Under the pieces are notes generated by a model. The model worked only from the letters and a program-made list of their open reading frames with translations. It searched no databases and was not told where the DNA came from. Made by a program: the position numbers and the translations under genes. Below are positions 33,108-43,163 of a DNA stretch of 64,000 bases, in pieces; position 1 is the stretch's first letter; the number at the start of each line of letters is the position of its first letter. The DNA is from Euclidia mi (lineage: Eukaryota > Arthropoda > Insecta > Lepidoptera > Erebidae), in NCBI GenBank assembly GCA_944739405.2, contig OX123196.2:68843688-68907687 (forward strand), written 5' to 3'.

Positions 33108-33170
33108 GGACAAGAAAGTGATCTTATAAGGGTTCCTTTTTTTACCTTGAGGTACGGAACCCTAAAAATT
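32505..33170 (+). mobile_element. AGTGCGAGTC / GGTACGGAACCCT interspersed repeat
   Basis: It starts CGGGCAAGTGCGAGTCTGACC and GAGGGTTCCGTACGC and ends GAGGTACGGAACCCTAAAA. A CAGA tetranucleotide run (33070-33108) lies before the end. The short inverted end words GGGTTCCGTAC and GTACGGAACCC mark it. This is a widespread lepidopteran repeat type (recalled). It is inserted directly after the integrase relic. Its first half includes the large palindrome at 32661-32895. Confidence 0.8.
32661..32895. repeat. Near-complete 235-bp palindrome
   Basis: Left half 32661-32777 and right half 32779-32895 are imperfect reverse complements along their whole length. Matching pairs include TTTGTGCTGTAAGACC and GGTCTTACAGCACAAG, and ATAGGTTTT and AAAACCTAT at the centre. 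It lies within the repeat at 32505-33170. Confidence 0.8.
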
Positions 33171-33419
33171 ACATAAAATAAAAAAAGAATACTTATAACC
33201 TATAGGTACATTGTTTATTTTTCCAAACGAATGTTCTCTAATTTATGTTACCGTTTGTAGTAGTGTCTACTATAAATTAATATTTTTTGTTGTGGGTAGC
33301 AAATATGTTTTTCTCGTAAAATACACTATTTTCTAAATTGCTACGCAGTTATGTACCCAAATGTTGTGTTAAACATTGTTTTAAAAAATCTTACCATAAA
33401 CTTAATATATCGTTTTTTT

Positions 33420-33490
33420 TACCCTGTGGATCAGTGGTTAAAAGGTCACTGTCAGCCGAGTATACAAGTTCGATTCTCGTTTGTCTTTTC
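33420..33490 (+). mobile_element. tRNA-like segment, possible SINE head
   Basis: GTGGATCAGTGGTTAAAAGG resembles an A box and AAGTTCGATTCTCGTTTG a B box about 30 bp later. It does not close as a functional tRNA by eye and lies inside the LTR element. Confidence 0.4.
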
Positions 33491-34370
33491 TGGAAGTCTT
33501 TTTATCTTAATGTCTACTTTGTTGACGTATTATTTTTTTCGCTGTGCTTTGTTCTGAAGTTTTTTTTACTGTTGTTGTTCATAATTTTGTATCGACTTTA
33601 TAATCGAATTGTTATTATAGGTACTTTTATAAAGCATTATTGTGTGTGATTGACCGGCCGTTGTGAACTCGGAACAGTCAAATAGTACTTATCTAATTAA
33701 AATATATCTAGTTTGTTATTGCGATGCACACGCGCTCACTCAGTGACGCGCTGGTAGATAGATACCGAACTTATGATTCATCATTGTTTACTTTAATAGT
33801 GTGTTCATTTATCGTGGACAATCGTGGTATTTGTAATTAAATTGAGCAAAATAATTATGTATTTTGCTGTTTTTTTGTAATTCAGTAGTCAGTTTGTAGT
33901 CTACAACTTGAATTTATTTTCGTTTAACTTTTGTATACATTCTGTTTGTTATACCTAACAATGACATAGTATTTTGTTTATCTAGTGGTCAAGGTGCCGA
34001 ACCCAAGAATAATAATTCGTAGGGCTAGACGTAACTTCTCTTACCTGTAACTCATTCTTAATGACGTCCCTTTTATCTCGTGTATTACCCTAAGCGCTTC
34101 ACGCCTTTAATGGTTGTCTCTCATATTCTGTTATGTTATGGCCTAAGCACTTATGTAGTGTGTGGCGGCTTTATGGATGACGGGTGTGTTAGTTTATCAT
34201 AGGGCAGTTGTTGCGTGCGTATTGTGGGTAATATATTATATTTATAGCTAATATAATTATGTAAGTTTGGTTGTTTACTTAAAATACTGACACCACTTCC
34301 ACTACTTGATTACAGGTAATCCTCAACTAGCTGCTAGCCCAGAGAATTTTCCCTAGGAAAAATTCTGCCC
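33491..34370. other. 3' interior of the Gypsy-type element, non-coding
   Basis: AT-rich with no recognisable protein. It ends in CTGCCCTAAAGAGGGGGG, the polypurine tract. Confidence 0.5.
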
Positions 34371-34384
34371 TAAAGAGGGGGGTG
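34371..34384 (+). promoter_or_regulatory. Polypurine tract
   Basis: AAAGAGGGGGGTG sits immediately upstream of LTR2, where plus-strand DNA synthesis is primed in LTR elements. Confidence 0.75.
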
Positions 34385-34793
34385 TGTGACGTCGTGCCCC
34401 TCCGTCTGAACTGTGACGTCGAACGAAGGTGGGAGCGCCTCTCCCTGCGCGCCCCGCACGCCATATATAAGCGTGCGACGCTGCTCAATCTGCCCTTTGC
34501 TCCAGCTCACGGCCATCAGTTAAGTCTTCTTCCTATCAAGACCCTGGCCTTCGGAACACCAGTGAACACCAGCTATACTTGTCGGACCACGCCCTGAATT
34601 TACTCATGTTCTCAATTAGTAAATCTTAGTTTTAAAGTAGCTGCATTGTATCTACCTATAAAGGCAATTATATCGTGAAGTGTACTATTCTAAAAGTGTT
34701 TTCATTTGTAAGTAAAACCTGATTTTCTTCCTTTTTTGATCGGCGAGTGATTGAGTCTGGCTCACCACCTACAAACCAATCACACGTGAGACA
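34385..34793 (+). repeat. 3' LTR of the non-autonomous Gypsy element
   Basis: It is 409 bp, starting TGTGACGTCG and ending GTGAGACA, with about ten differences from LTR1. It is followed by the CAGT duplication at 34794-34797. Confidence 0.93.
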
Positions 34794-34797
34794 CAGT

Positions 34798-35630
34798 TTT
34801 GTAATATTATCGTCATCAGCGTGACATAATAATATCAACTGCTGGTTATAGGCCTATTCGGTGACATGCCGTTGAGCCATATTTTCTGGTCAATATTATA
34901 TAATCTGTCTCTCATTTGTAATATGCCGTAGGCAAATAAGCGACTCGTTGAATTATTACAATTTCAAAATTGACTGGAATATTGATGTTTACTCATTATA
35001 TTACTAGTCTAATAAACTGACTCGACGCTATTTATGCAGAAACCTAGCATAAGAAGGAAAACCTACCCTTAACTTATTAGTTACTTAAGTTTACTTACTG
35101 TACTGGACTTTTAATATTTGCCGGGGTGCCGCAGCATACAAACCATCGGTAAGTAGGCGACGCCATTTGTATAATGTCATATTATACGGTTTGCCTGCGA
35201 CACGTATATAACCTTATTTTAATCTAGATTAGCGAGACCCACACCTTCGCAAGAGCGCGTCCATTTTTGCATATGATCTGGCAAATTATTAATTCCATTA
35301 GTGACGTGGCTCGCAATCACAGCTAACGAAGGCCACATAGGTGACGTTTCTGAACGTACAATTTTTACAATCTGCTCTCCTCATTCTGTCCGGTATTTTT
35401 TGTTTAAAAATTCAGCCACAGATAAAACAATCAGTGAAATTGAATTTTGCCTTATTTTTGTTTGATTGAGCGCATAGAGATATAATTTGTTGTGTGGAGT
35501 CAGAATAAATTTTATTTCATTTCATATGTAAGTTTAATAAATTTATGTAAATGAGACAGATAAAACATTTAGACATAAGTATTTAAAAAAAGGCAGTCGT
35601 TTTAAAACTAATTATAACAACCAAGTTGTG
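34798..35630. other. Stretch without recognised genes
   Basis: AT-rich with no supported ORF or repeat. A polyadenylation-like AATAAATTTTATTTCATTTC word near 35505 may be a LINE 3' end. Confidence 0.4.
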
Positions 35631-35639
35631 AGTCCGCCT

Positions 35640-35880
35640 ATCCGCTACTCAGCCAGCGTGATGGACTATGGCCATACCTTTCTCACAGTGTAATTGGTGT
35701 ATAAGAGATACACATACAGCGCTGATTATCTTACGACACCAACACATATAGTGAAATGACACACATCATCATCAGCCAACAGTCCACTGCTGGACTACTT
35801 AGGCCTTTCCTTTGAAAGGAGGAATTGGCCTATTATACCACGCAGGCCAAACGGGTTAGTATAAGGTTTGTATCAAGTTT
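35640..35880. mobile_element. SINE family D fragments, two orientations
   Basis: A plus-strand piece (35640-35700: CAGCCAGCGTGATGGACTAT) is followed by a minus-strand piece (35763-35860: CATCATCATCAGCCAACAGT, CCACGCAGGCC). They could be two tail fragments head to head. Confidence 0.55.
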
Positions 35881-35894
35881 TCCTTCTCTAACAT

Positions 35895-36005
35895 TGCTGT
35901 TTTTTACATAATATGGTCCCTCTGTCGGCTCTTACAACACCCATTGGGATGATATGGGGTAGCGACATTCCGTATTCTTAATCCATCACCACACGGATGT
36001 GACAC
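35895..36005 (-). mobile_element. Fragment like the long family-B head
   Basis: CCCTCTGTCGGCTCTTACAACACCC and GGGGTAGCGACATTCCGTATTC...CACCACACGG parallel 19760-19846 (CCCTTAGTCGCCTCTTACGACACCC and GGTGGTGACACTTGTATTC...CACACGG). Confidence 0.5.
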
Positions 36006-36723
36006 ACAGTATAATGAAATGCTGTAGTGACATTTTGTATTCTTAATCCGTCCCCAAACATATTTCAATAGCCCATTACATAAGCAGTATTTCAAGCCAC
36101 AATATCCAACACAAGCAGTCTGCATGCTCGCAAGAATACTTACCAAGTACATGCAGTTACAAATCTCTGTTGGTTCACTGGTCCCCGGTGTTCCTGTTGT
36201 TTGGCGACTTGCCTGACCACGTCTGATGCTCCTTCAGCAAACAACCTATGAATTTAAATCAAACTTCAAAGGCACACATATGGATATTCCATCTTTTCTT
36301 TTTAAACCAATTTAAGGTGGACTATCTAGATGTCATAATGTCTGCCTTTATACGTTACATTTATTAAGCTCTAATAAATAACTAAACATCATTATAAAGA
36401 TGTTGTACAACTTTACACTGTAAGGTGCAACAGCTAAATGTAACTGATAATTTATTCACTAGATAGTCGGCAGCTTTCTGATTTCCCCAGGGATCGACTA
36501 TCTACTGAAATGGTTTGCCGTCCCGAAAGTTCGCCAGTGGACCTAATGTATGAAAACAGCCTATTTGAATAAGGCTGTCTAAGGTATTGCTTGAAAGCTG
36601 GCGAATTTTGATTTGATATGTACAAAATGGATTGGGGAATGGGTTTCATATGTATAGGCTGCGTCAGAGATTTTGGTCCCTTTGTAAAGAGATCTTAGGA
36701 AGATTTTGTAGGATACGTTATCT

Positions 36724-36980
36724 TTTTATAATCTCACGCCTGTATCTTCGAAGGGTTAAACAAATGTGTAATATTGCACCCACCACCATTTCGCTATGTT
36801 ATGAATTTTAGGCCCCACGTAATAGCGGGCGAGCCTATTGCCGTTATCAGGCACATTGCCTCCGTGCTGCTACTGAGAATTCGGAATAACTTAGTAACTC
36901 TTTTGACTCGCAAATCGAACCCGCTCGCTCCCGATCTGCAAACGCAGACGCTATCCACTGGACCACGGAAGCAGACTGTG
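36724..36980 (-). mobile_element. Family-B-tailed SINE with a different tRNA head
   Basis: The tail and body (CTCACGCCTGTATC, CCCCACGTAATAGCGGGCGA, CTCCGTGCTGCTACTGAGAA) are family B. The head on the minus strand is TTCCGTGGTCCAGTGGATAG...GCGAGCGGGTTCGATTTG, a tRNA-like A/B box pair unlike the family-B head at 7787. Confidence 0.75.
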
Positions 36981-37267
36981 GCAAGTTTGTGTTTACTTTG
37001 TGAATAGATCTTAGGGATTGTTTATCGGATAATGAATTAATAATTGGCTTGATTCCAATTGAGGATAAAGTTTGACAGGTGATAAGGGTTAGGCTACAGT
37101 CTACTGGGTATGGGGGCGTGTAAAGTATTCACGTGTATTAAAATATTACGAAGAACGCTCAGACATGTAAGTATATCAGGATGTTTTTGAAGATGAGCAC
37201 TTCACCTATCAAGCGATATATCTCCAACTTTAAAAAATTACTATTCTCCGACACGTGTTTCGCCTGT

Positions 37268-37330
37268 GCACGAGGCGTCAAAGTCAAAGTCAAATCATTT
37301 ATTTGTTCATAGGTTCATTACAAACACTAT
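37268..37330 (-). mobile_element. LINE 3' end
   Basis: GTCAAAGTCAAAGTCAAATC then ATTTATTTG: on the minus strand this is AAATGATTTGACTTTGACTT, a repeated tail seen at 3' ends of some lepidopteran LINEs (recalled). Little of the body is visible. Confidence 0.45.
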
Positions 37331-37344
37331 AACAAAGGGGTCCA

Positions 37345-38372
37345 TAGTGGCTCACCTAAAGTTCTTTACCCGAAATCGTTCTTCCTAACGATTTGTAATC
37401 CGAATGATCACTCTTCCTAAAATGTTTCATCCTAAAGTTTTCATTCATACTATTTGTAGTGCAACCGGCGATGTTCATAACACTCATGTTTCCGAAAATT
37501 GTAATAAAAAATATCATTAATGTCCATATATTTAAACTCTTACTGTTTTTTATCATAACGCTTTTATCCCTAAGCATAATTACCACAATATTTTCACTCA
37601 TACTCAGAAAGAAACATTTACCAAGTGTAATAAAAATATATGACACTTTTACCAAGACACTTTTAGCCTTATATTTTGGTGTTTTATACGACAGAATCCA
37701 TTAAAAACGATTTGCAAAACTAACACTTTTTGGCTCCTCGTGTCAAGTCCTCGCGCTGTAGCGCCCCCTACACTCCAACCGAAATTCATAAAACACGACT
37801 CATTTACGGTTAGGTTTATGGCCTGGGAATTTATACCGCAGTTTTAACCGTAACTAAACCAATTACTATAGGACCGATTCGGTTCTGGCACTTCGCCGGC
37901 CGCTGCCACGGCACGCTCGCTTCGCTCGCTCGGCTCGTGCGTTGTGGTCACAGTTCTAACCTAACCTAAACCAATAATTATGAATAGGACCGATTCGTTA
38001 CTGGAACTTGACCATTGTACTATTGTGCATTTGAGCCATGGTACTATTATTCTTATATGTTATTCATGTTATGTGAAATTAATGTATTATATTATAATTA
38101 GTAAATTATTACGAATAAAGAGAAATCTAAACAAAAAAGATATGACTTTGAATAATAGTGTAAAAGATGGTTATGTTGAGAAAATGTAGGAAAACAAATA
38201 AAAGTATAATAGACGTTTATTGTGACTGACATCATGAAGTTGAATGCTTCGGAATTATGAACATTAGAGACAGAGTAGTTAGGAATTGTGATTGTTAGGA
38301 TGAAAAATGTTAGAAAGAACATTTTCGGATTTCCAATTATCGGAGTTGAAAATTTAGGTAAACTTTGGTGCA
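37345..38372 (-). mobile_element. Foldback element with 15-16-bp quasi-periodic arms, copy B
   Basis: The left arm (about 37350-37725) is built of 15-16-bp units such as CTAAAGTTTTCATTC and CTAAAATGTTTCATC. The right arm (about 38245-38372) is built of the complementary form, such as GATGAAAAATGTTAG and GAGTTGAAAATTTAG. Near 37875-37970 lies the core shared with copy A, inverted: TTCGCCGGCCGCTGCCACGG, GCTCGGCTCGTGCGTTGTGG and AACCTAACC. The arm words are unrelated to those of copy A, but period and inverted layout are the same. Extra sequence lies between the left arm and core (CTCCTCGTGTCAAGTCC, TAGCGCCCCCTA). Ends are approximate and there is no coding capacity. Confidence 0.6.
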
Positions 38373-38589
38373 CCCATAACAAAGTCATACTTAAAAAAAA
38401 AATTAAACTAGATGAGGCCGGTGTTTCCTAACTGACTGCTCTGAGAAGAAACATCCGAAACAAACTCAGAGGTCATAGTCTCTTTTAAAGTCCAGACAAT
38501 ATGATTAAAATTAATAATATATAAAATAAGGTATAAAGCATAAATATGTGAGTACAATGTGAGACGAATTTAAACTACAATATAGTTAT

Positions 38590-38866
38590 CCTTTGACAGA
38601 ATTTCCGCATCAGTTCAGAGCCGACCAGTCCCGGCAGACGGCACCCGTTCACGAGTATGACATCCTCAGGAGCGATGGGCAACGACTGAGCTCAGTCGCA
38701 TACAGCGGGATACTGCAAGTCAGGTATCTTCCTGGAACCCATACCATTCCTAAATCCCTTATCCTTTTAGAGGAGTTCGGTATTGTCAACCTTTTTCTAT
38801 TGCAATAGTTGGGGGTGGTCAATCCGAGAGTGCGTGGTGGGCTCCTCTTTCCTTCCATTAGGTTAA
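38590..38866 (+). repeat. Interspersed repeat, copy 1
   Basis: The block from ATCCCTTATCC to CTTCCATTAGGTTA (38755-38866), including TTCGGTATTGTCAACCTTTT and TCCTCTTTCCTTCCATTAGG, is shared with 61490-61605. Sequence before it differs in detail but both copies carry ACGGGC/GATGGGCAACGACT-like words. Family unknown. Confidence 0.65.
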
Positions 38867-38877
38867 ATTAAAATAAA

Positions 38878-38922
38878 ATATGCGGGCGTAGCTGCAGGCA
38901 TCCTTTACTAATGATATAATTC
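38878..38922 (+). mobile_element. Helitron family 2, 3' end fragment
   Basis: ATATGCGGGCGTAGCTGCAGGCATCCTTTACT matches the 3' end motif of the elements at 30-239 and 254-439. The terminal CTAG is changed. Confidence 0.4.
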
Positions 38923-38929
38923 TACGTTT

Positions 38930-39940
38930 ATTTGAATATGTTTACTCCATTTTGTTTCATTTATATAAGCTAGTACGTGAGACGTGTTGTTGCGACGCTC
39001 AGACAGCTTGGACACATGCCGGAGATTTCCCCCGGGCACACGCATCTTAATATACAGCCGAATGTGTCTTATCGGATTAGGATTTGCGGTTGAGGTTATA
39101 TTGCCTCAGATCTTGGGTATGTAGAGATGTGGTCATCGCGAGATTTCCCAGAAAAGCAGGTTATGCGTAGGAAAGAGGAGAGTTCTAAAACTGCTTCAGA
39201 TGAGGGGAGTGTAAGCACAATTCGAGCTATTGCAGTTTTTTTATCTAGATAGTCTTGTTGTGTTGAGGTACCAACAGACTGTTGCTCAGAGGGTAGCCGG
39301 TTCAAACCATGGCTACCTACAATTCGAAGTCATGTGAGTTTTTACAGTAAAGATAAAGAGTAAAGGTAACAGAATCCCTCTTTATTGTAAACTAGACTTT
39401 GGTCGCGGGGCCACCCGTGGGAGTCAGTTATCACGATAAAAACAAGACTATGTCACTCTCCAGTTAGCTATCTCCACACAACAATCATACCATAACATTG
39501 CTCCGTTGTGACGTGAACAATGGACAAGCAACATACACTTTCGCATTTATAATATTAATATTGTAAACATGAACTAGACGTAAATATTCAACCTTCACAC
39601 ATTTTCAATAATTTTGATAACATACGCACCTCATGCGATATTGTAACAGAAAAGCTTAATAGCTTATCAGTTCATCTCCCACCTCGCGAGGCAGAGCTGG
39701 TTAATTAAACTGCTCAAGGTAATGTATGCCTCATATTCGTGCCTCCTCACACACGCCGCGTCTTGCCGTACCAAAGTATACATACCGAACTTCGGCGCAA
39801 CTCAACACTAACTTTAGCTTATAACACTCTAGTTTATGTACACGGCTCTGCGTTCTGTCAATTGTTGCGACAAAAGCTAGCCTTTTCTCGTAATTAAACT
39901 GTAGTTTACGGATTTTATGGCGATATATTTGGTGAAAGGT
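38930..39940. other. Stretch without recognised genes
   Basis: Short ORFs only, none with a domain. No repeat family identified. Confidence 0.4.
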
Positions 39941-39946
39941 GAAGCA

Positions 39947-40262
39947 GCGATAGCCGAGTGGAGGGACCGACAATCTGCTACGCAGGGGGTCTCAGGTTCG
40001 AATCTTCGGCACGCACCAATGGCTTTTCGAAGTTAAGTGCGCATTAAATTTTTAATTATCGCTTGCTAAACGGTGAAGGAAGGAAGAAAACATCGTGAGG
40101 AAACCTGCATGTCTGAGAGTTCTCCATAATGTTCTCGAAAGACACGTGAAGTCTGCCAACCCGCACTTGGCCAGCGTGGTGGACTATGGCCTTACCCTTT
40201 TCATAGTGAGAAGAGGCCCGTGCCCAGCAGTGGGACAGTTTTAAGGGCTGATGATGATGATA
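39947..40262 (+). mobile_element. SINE, family D, best copy
   Basis: The tRNA-like head has GATAGCCGAGTGGAGGGACC and CTCAGGTTCGAATCTTCGG. The body has GTGAGGAAACCTGCATGTCT, GAGAGTTCTCCATAATGTTC and CCGCACTTGGCCAGCGTGGT. The end is GCCCAGCAGTGGGACAG and a GATGATGATGA tail. Fragments of the same family occur at 16345, 23805, 27755, 35640, 47537, 48240 and 49470. Confidence 0.92.
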
Positions 40263-40312
40263 TTTGGTTTTACTGGGATTAAATGTAAACCTGATCTAGA
40301 AGCTGATTAACT

Positions 40313-41330
40313 TTTTAACCGACTTCAAAAAAAAAAAGGAGGAGGTGCTCAATTCGGCCGGCATATATTTTTTTCGATGTATGTACACCGATTTCTCCGA
40401 GGTTTCTGAACCAATTTACGTGATTTTTTTTTTTGTTTGATGCGGAATAGTTTCGAATTGGTCTCATAAAAATTTGATTCAGGTAAGCCCAGTAGTTTTT
40501 ATTTTATTAGCATTTTTTATTTACCTTCACCTTTCCCGATGTCTGAAATAAAATATCGCAAGTAAATTTGATCCACATCCCGGTTACCGATTTAGCTGGA
40601 ATTTTGTATATGTATGTAAAATGATTATGACATAGAGCTGATCTGATGATGGAATCGAAAGGTGGCCATACGAACTCAGTAAATAAATGACAAAACTCTA
40701 TTGAGTTTGGGCTCGTTACATTCGTCTTAACGAGCACTCTGATGCGGATGGTAACTAGAATCCTCTAGGGTCCAATGAAGGAGCCAGAAGGTGGCCATAC
40801 GAACTCAGTAATTACAAAAATCAATTTGGCTTGTACAATGATGATAATGGTGACTTCAAGGACGTAAATCATGCGGTAAGGCCGTTTCTTGAGATGTATA
40901 TTTTTAAGGGGCGCAGTACCTTTTGTAGCTCTACTCATAACTAGTTGACAATACAACTATACACTAAAAAGTATTAAATCAAAATAACTACGTTAAAAAT
41001 CCGACATCAAAAACGAAAAAGTAAAGAATAATAAAGTTTTAATATTAATTAAATACTTCCTATTATTTATAATCATGTGCTATTTACTAATAGCTTTGAA
41101 GTTGGTGCAAACTGCCAAGCCTTTAACAAATAACATTTTAATCACTTAAATGAATATGAGCAAATTAATACAATACTTCGTAAGTATTAAATTGGTTTGG
41201 CACCGACTGTTAACCTATTAGTAAACAGCACATATAAATAATAGGTAGTATTTAATTAATATTAGAACTTTATTATTTTTTACTTTTTAGTTTTTGATGT
41301 CGGTTTTTTTAACGTAGTTGTTTTTGTTTC
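40313..41330. mobile_element. AACCGACTTCAAAA terminal-repeat element with internal foldback
   Basis: The left end is TTAACCGACTTCAAAAA. The right end, inverted, is GTTTTTGATGTCGG then TTTTTTTAA. A third copy of the terminal word (CCGACATCAAAAAC) lies at 41000 and pairs with the right end in a foldback (40979-41330). Two copies of AAGGTGGCCATACGAACTCAG lie 129 bp apart (40660 and 40789). No transposase ORF is seen. This terminal word is common in lepidopteran genomes (recalled). Confidence 0.65.
40979..41330. repeat. Long imperfect inverted repeat, arms about 125 bp
   Basis: Left arm 40979-41110 and right arm 41202-41330 are complementary with scattered mismatches. Examples are TAATATTAATTAAATACTTCC against GGTAGTATTTAATTAATATTA, and ATGTGCTATTTACTAATAG against CTATTAGTAAACAGCACAT. 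The loop is about 90 bp. Confidence 0.85.
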
Positions 41331-41504
41331 CCATTTTTTATTCTTCATATACACAAAGTATATAGGCGGACTTAATGCCTTGGGCATTATCTAACAGTCT
41401 ACTTTAGAGTGGTGCAGAGAGATAAGAAGTAGGTGTATTATGTGATGTAGGTTAAGAAAATAAATACTAATTATTTAATTAAAATTCTTGGTCATACTAA
41501 TTAA

Positions 41505-41565
41505 ACATCTCTCTCTCTTCCTCGCCTTATCCCATTATTTGGGGTCGGCTCTCCTATCATACTAA
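41505..41565 (-). mobile_element. LINE/SINE 3' tail (TGGGGTCGG type)
   Basis: CTTCCTCGCCTTATCCCATT and ATTTGGGGTCGGCTCTCC resemble the CCCCAAATAAATTGGGACCA words at 41775 and 49793, the end of an RTE-like LINE. Confidence 0.4.
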
Positions 41566-41734
41566 ATAAATATACTTACATAAATATATATTATAATGAA
41601 ATACATAAACTTCGTACATGCACAATAAATACAAATATAATAATAAATAAAATCAGAAATGATTTATAGACTTACTTATACTGATATATATCAATATACA
41701 TATAATATACATAAACATGGTTACTGGTGGCAAA

Positions 41735-41795
41735 GAAGTATGGAAGCGAAGGACATACTGCACCAGCCCCAAATAAATTAGGACCAGGACAAGAA
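41735..41795 (+). mobile_element. RTE-like LINE 3' end
   Basis: AGGACATACTGCACCAGCCCC and AAATAAATTAGGACCAGGAC, then AAGAAAATGATGATTA, match the sequence that follows the RTE-like C-terminus at 49767-50033. Confidence 0.5.
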
Positions 41796-41869
41796 AATGA
41801 TGATTATATACATAGATATATGTATACTTAGTTAAGATAGCGACTTACGATACATTCGCGGACTCAGCC

Positions 41870-42531
41870 AACACGAGTTCCTTTACTTTAGACTTGAATA
41901 TGAATTTGGTTTTGGCCATTATGATCTCAGGAGGAAGAGCAGAAAGAGAAGAAATCAGATCTGTGAGTACCTACTCACAGGTCTGTTATCTTCTCTTTCT
42001 GCTCTTGGTACCATGAGTTGGAGATTGTTAGAGAAACGAAGATTTCGCTCATGGTTAGAGAATAGGTACTGAAAGTAAGGAGTTATATAGTGAGAAGAAG
42101 TAGGAGATGTAAGAATAGTGTAAAGAGTAGTGTGAGCACGCAAACTATGGCGTTGACGTATTGGGAGCCACTTTAATCAGGAACGATAAGTAGACTCATG
42201 GTCATAGTTACGAAGATTAAAAATGAATCGAATGCAGCTATTCAGAAGACGGTCAAGTATTGAGGAGATCTGCATTCAGGTCAAAATAACAACCATCACC
42301 ATAGTCGATCAGAGGGAAAATCAAATTTTGCACAAGCATTGTTTTGGTCTCGGAAGGGAGTAAGATTTTAAGGCGGTAGAGAGCGCGCAAAGTGCTGGTG
42401 ACCTTCTGACTTACGGTGACACATCACCTAAGCCTCCCAATTCAGCCTGGTATCCATGTTTAGCCCAAGATTTTTGACCGTGGGGTACAGATCGACGATA
42501 GTGCCGTTAAAAATGATAGCTGGTAGTGTTA
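41870..42531 (-). pseudogene. Jockey-like LINE RT relic, C-terminal part
   Basis: On the minus strand, conceptual frames give TVKNLGLNMDTRLNWEA (near 42485-42430) and LRAHTTLYTILTSPTSSHYI followed by NHERNLRFSNNLQLMVPRAE (42130-41990). FKSKVKELVLAES comes near 41900. These match the region after motif C to the C-terminus of Jockey-type RTs. The upstream part lies beyond the LINE insertion at 46217-46430. A 33-bp inverted repeat (about 41936-42003) interrupts it. It is frameshifted throughout. Confidence 0.75.
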
Positions 42532-42617
42532 GTTAGTTAGTTAGTTGGTCGTGGGTTTTCCGCACTTAGCCACTTATTTGGACCATTGTGCGTATGTGGC
42601 GACTTCATTGACGCCGA

Positions 42618-43163
42618 CTACTCATACCACCTTAGTTCCTTCCAGAAAGCCATTAGTTGGCTGGTGTCGTTTAAAGCTTCACTCATGGTTCTGGGGTTGT
42701 TCAGCAGCTTTGCCCGATGATCGCTCACACTTGCACAGTGCAGAATGACGTGAGCGGGTGTTTCTTCGGTTTCCATGTAGCCCCTGCACAGTGGGCTGTC
42801 CGTAACGCCTATGTTGAATAGGTGCTTGTTGAGTGGACAGTGGCCGGTTATTATGCCCGTCAGATGCTTTAGTGTTTTCCTATTAGAATGCAGCAGCTTG
42901 TGTGAGAGTCGCTTGTTCAAGCAGGGGATGGCATCTTTTGTTTGTCTGCATTCTTTTATGTTTGCCCACTGTTTTTCGTGTTCATGTGCGGTTCTCTCAC
43001 GTAGCCACGTTTTGATTTGGCTTGCTGGTATCGGTACAATCGGCTCGGGTCCCATTAACATTGTGTCCGATCCTTGCCGTGCCAGTTGGTCTGCGGCGTC
43101 ATTGCCTGCGGAGTTGCTGTGGCCTTTAATCCATTGCAGCGTAACCCTGATTCTTCTCTGCAA
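42618..43163 (-). pseudogene. LINE ORF2: end of RNase H and C-terminal zinc motif
   Basis: The frame begins after a frameshift inside RNase H. VTLQWIKGHSNSAGNDAADQ carries the conserved histidine and final aspartate. CRGYMETEETPAHVILHC shows the zinc motif with one cysteine changed to tyrosine relative to the copy at 20246-20818. It continues the RNase H of 43126-43836 in another phase. Confidence 0.85.

Larger units (their letters stand above)
29703..34793 (+). mobile_element. Non-autonomous Gypsy-type LTR retrotransposon
   Basis: Two LTRs of about 410 bp start TGTGACG and end GAGACA, flanked by the 4-bp duplication CAGT (29699-29702 and 34794-34797). A primer-binding site TGGCGCCCAA follows LTR1, and a purine tract AAAGAGGGGGG precedes LTR2. 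The 4.3-kb interior has no gag, protease, RT or RNase H. Only a decayed integrase C-terminus is visible at about 32258-32505. LTRs differ at roughly ten positions, so the insertion is fairly recent and was presumably driven by enzymes from elsewhere. The interior hosts later insertions, including the repeat at 32505-33170. Confidence 0.92.

Noticed and set aside
42532..42545. TTAG repeats as possible telomeric sequence
   Set aside because: The unit is TTAG, not TTAGG, is only about four copies long and is the 3' tail of a LINE with its own target duplication.
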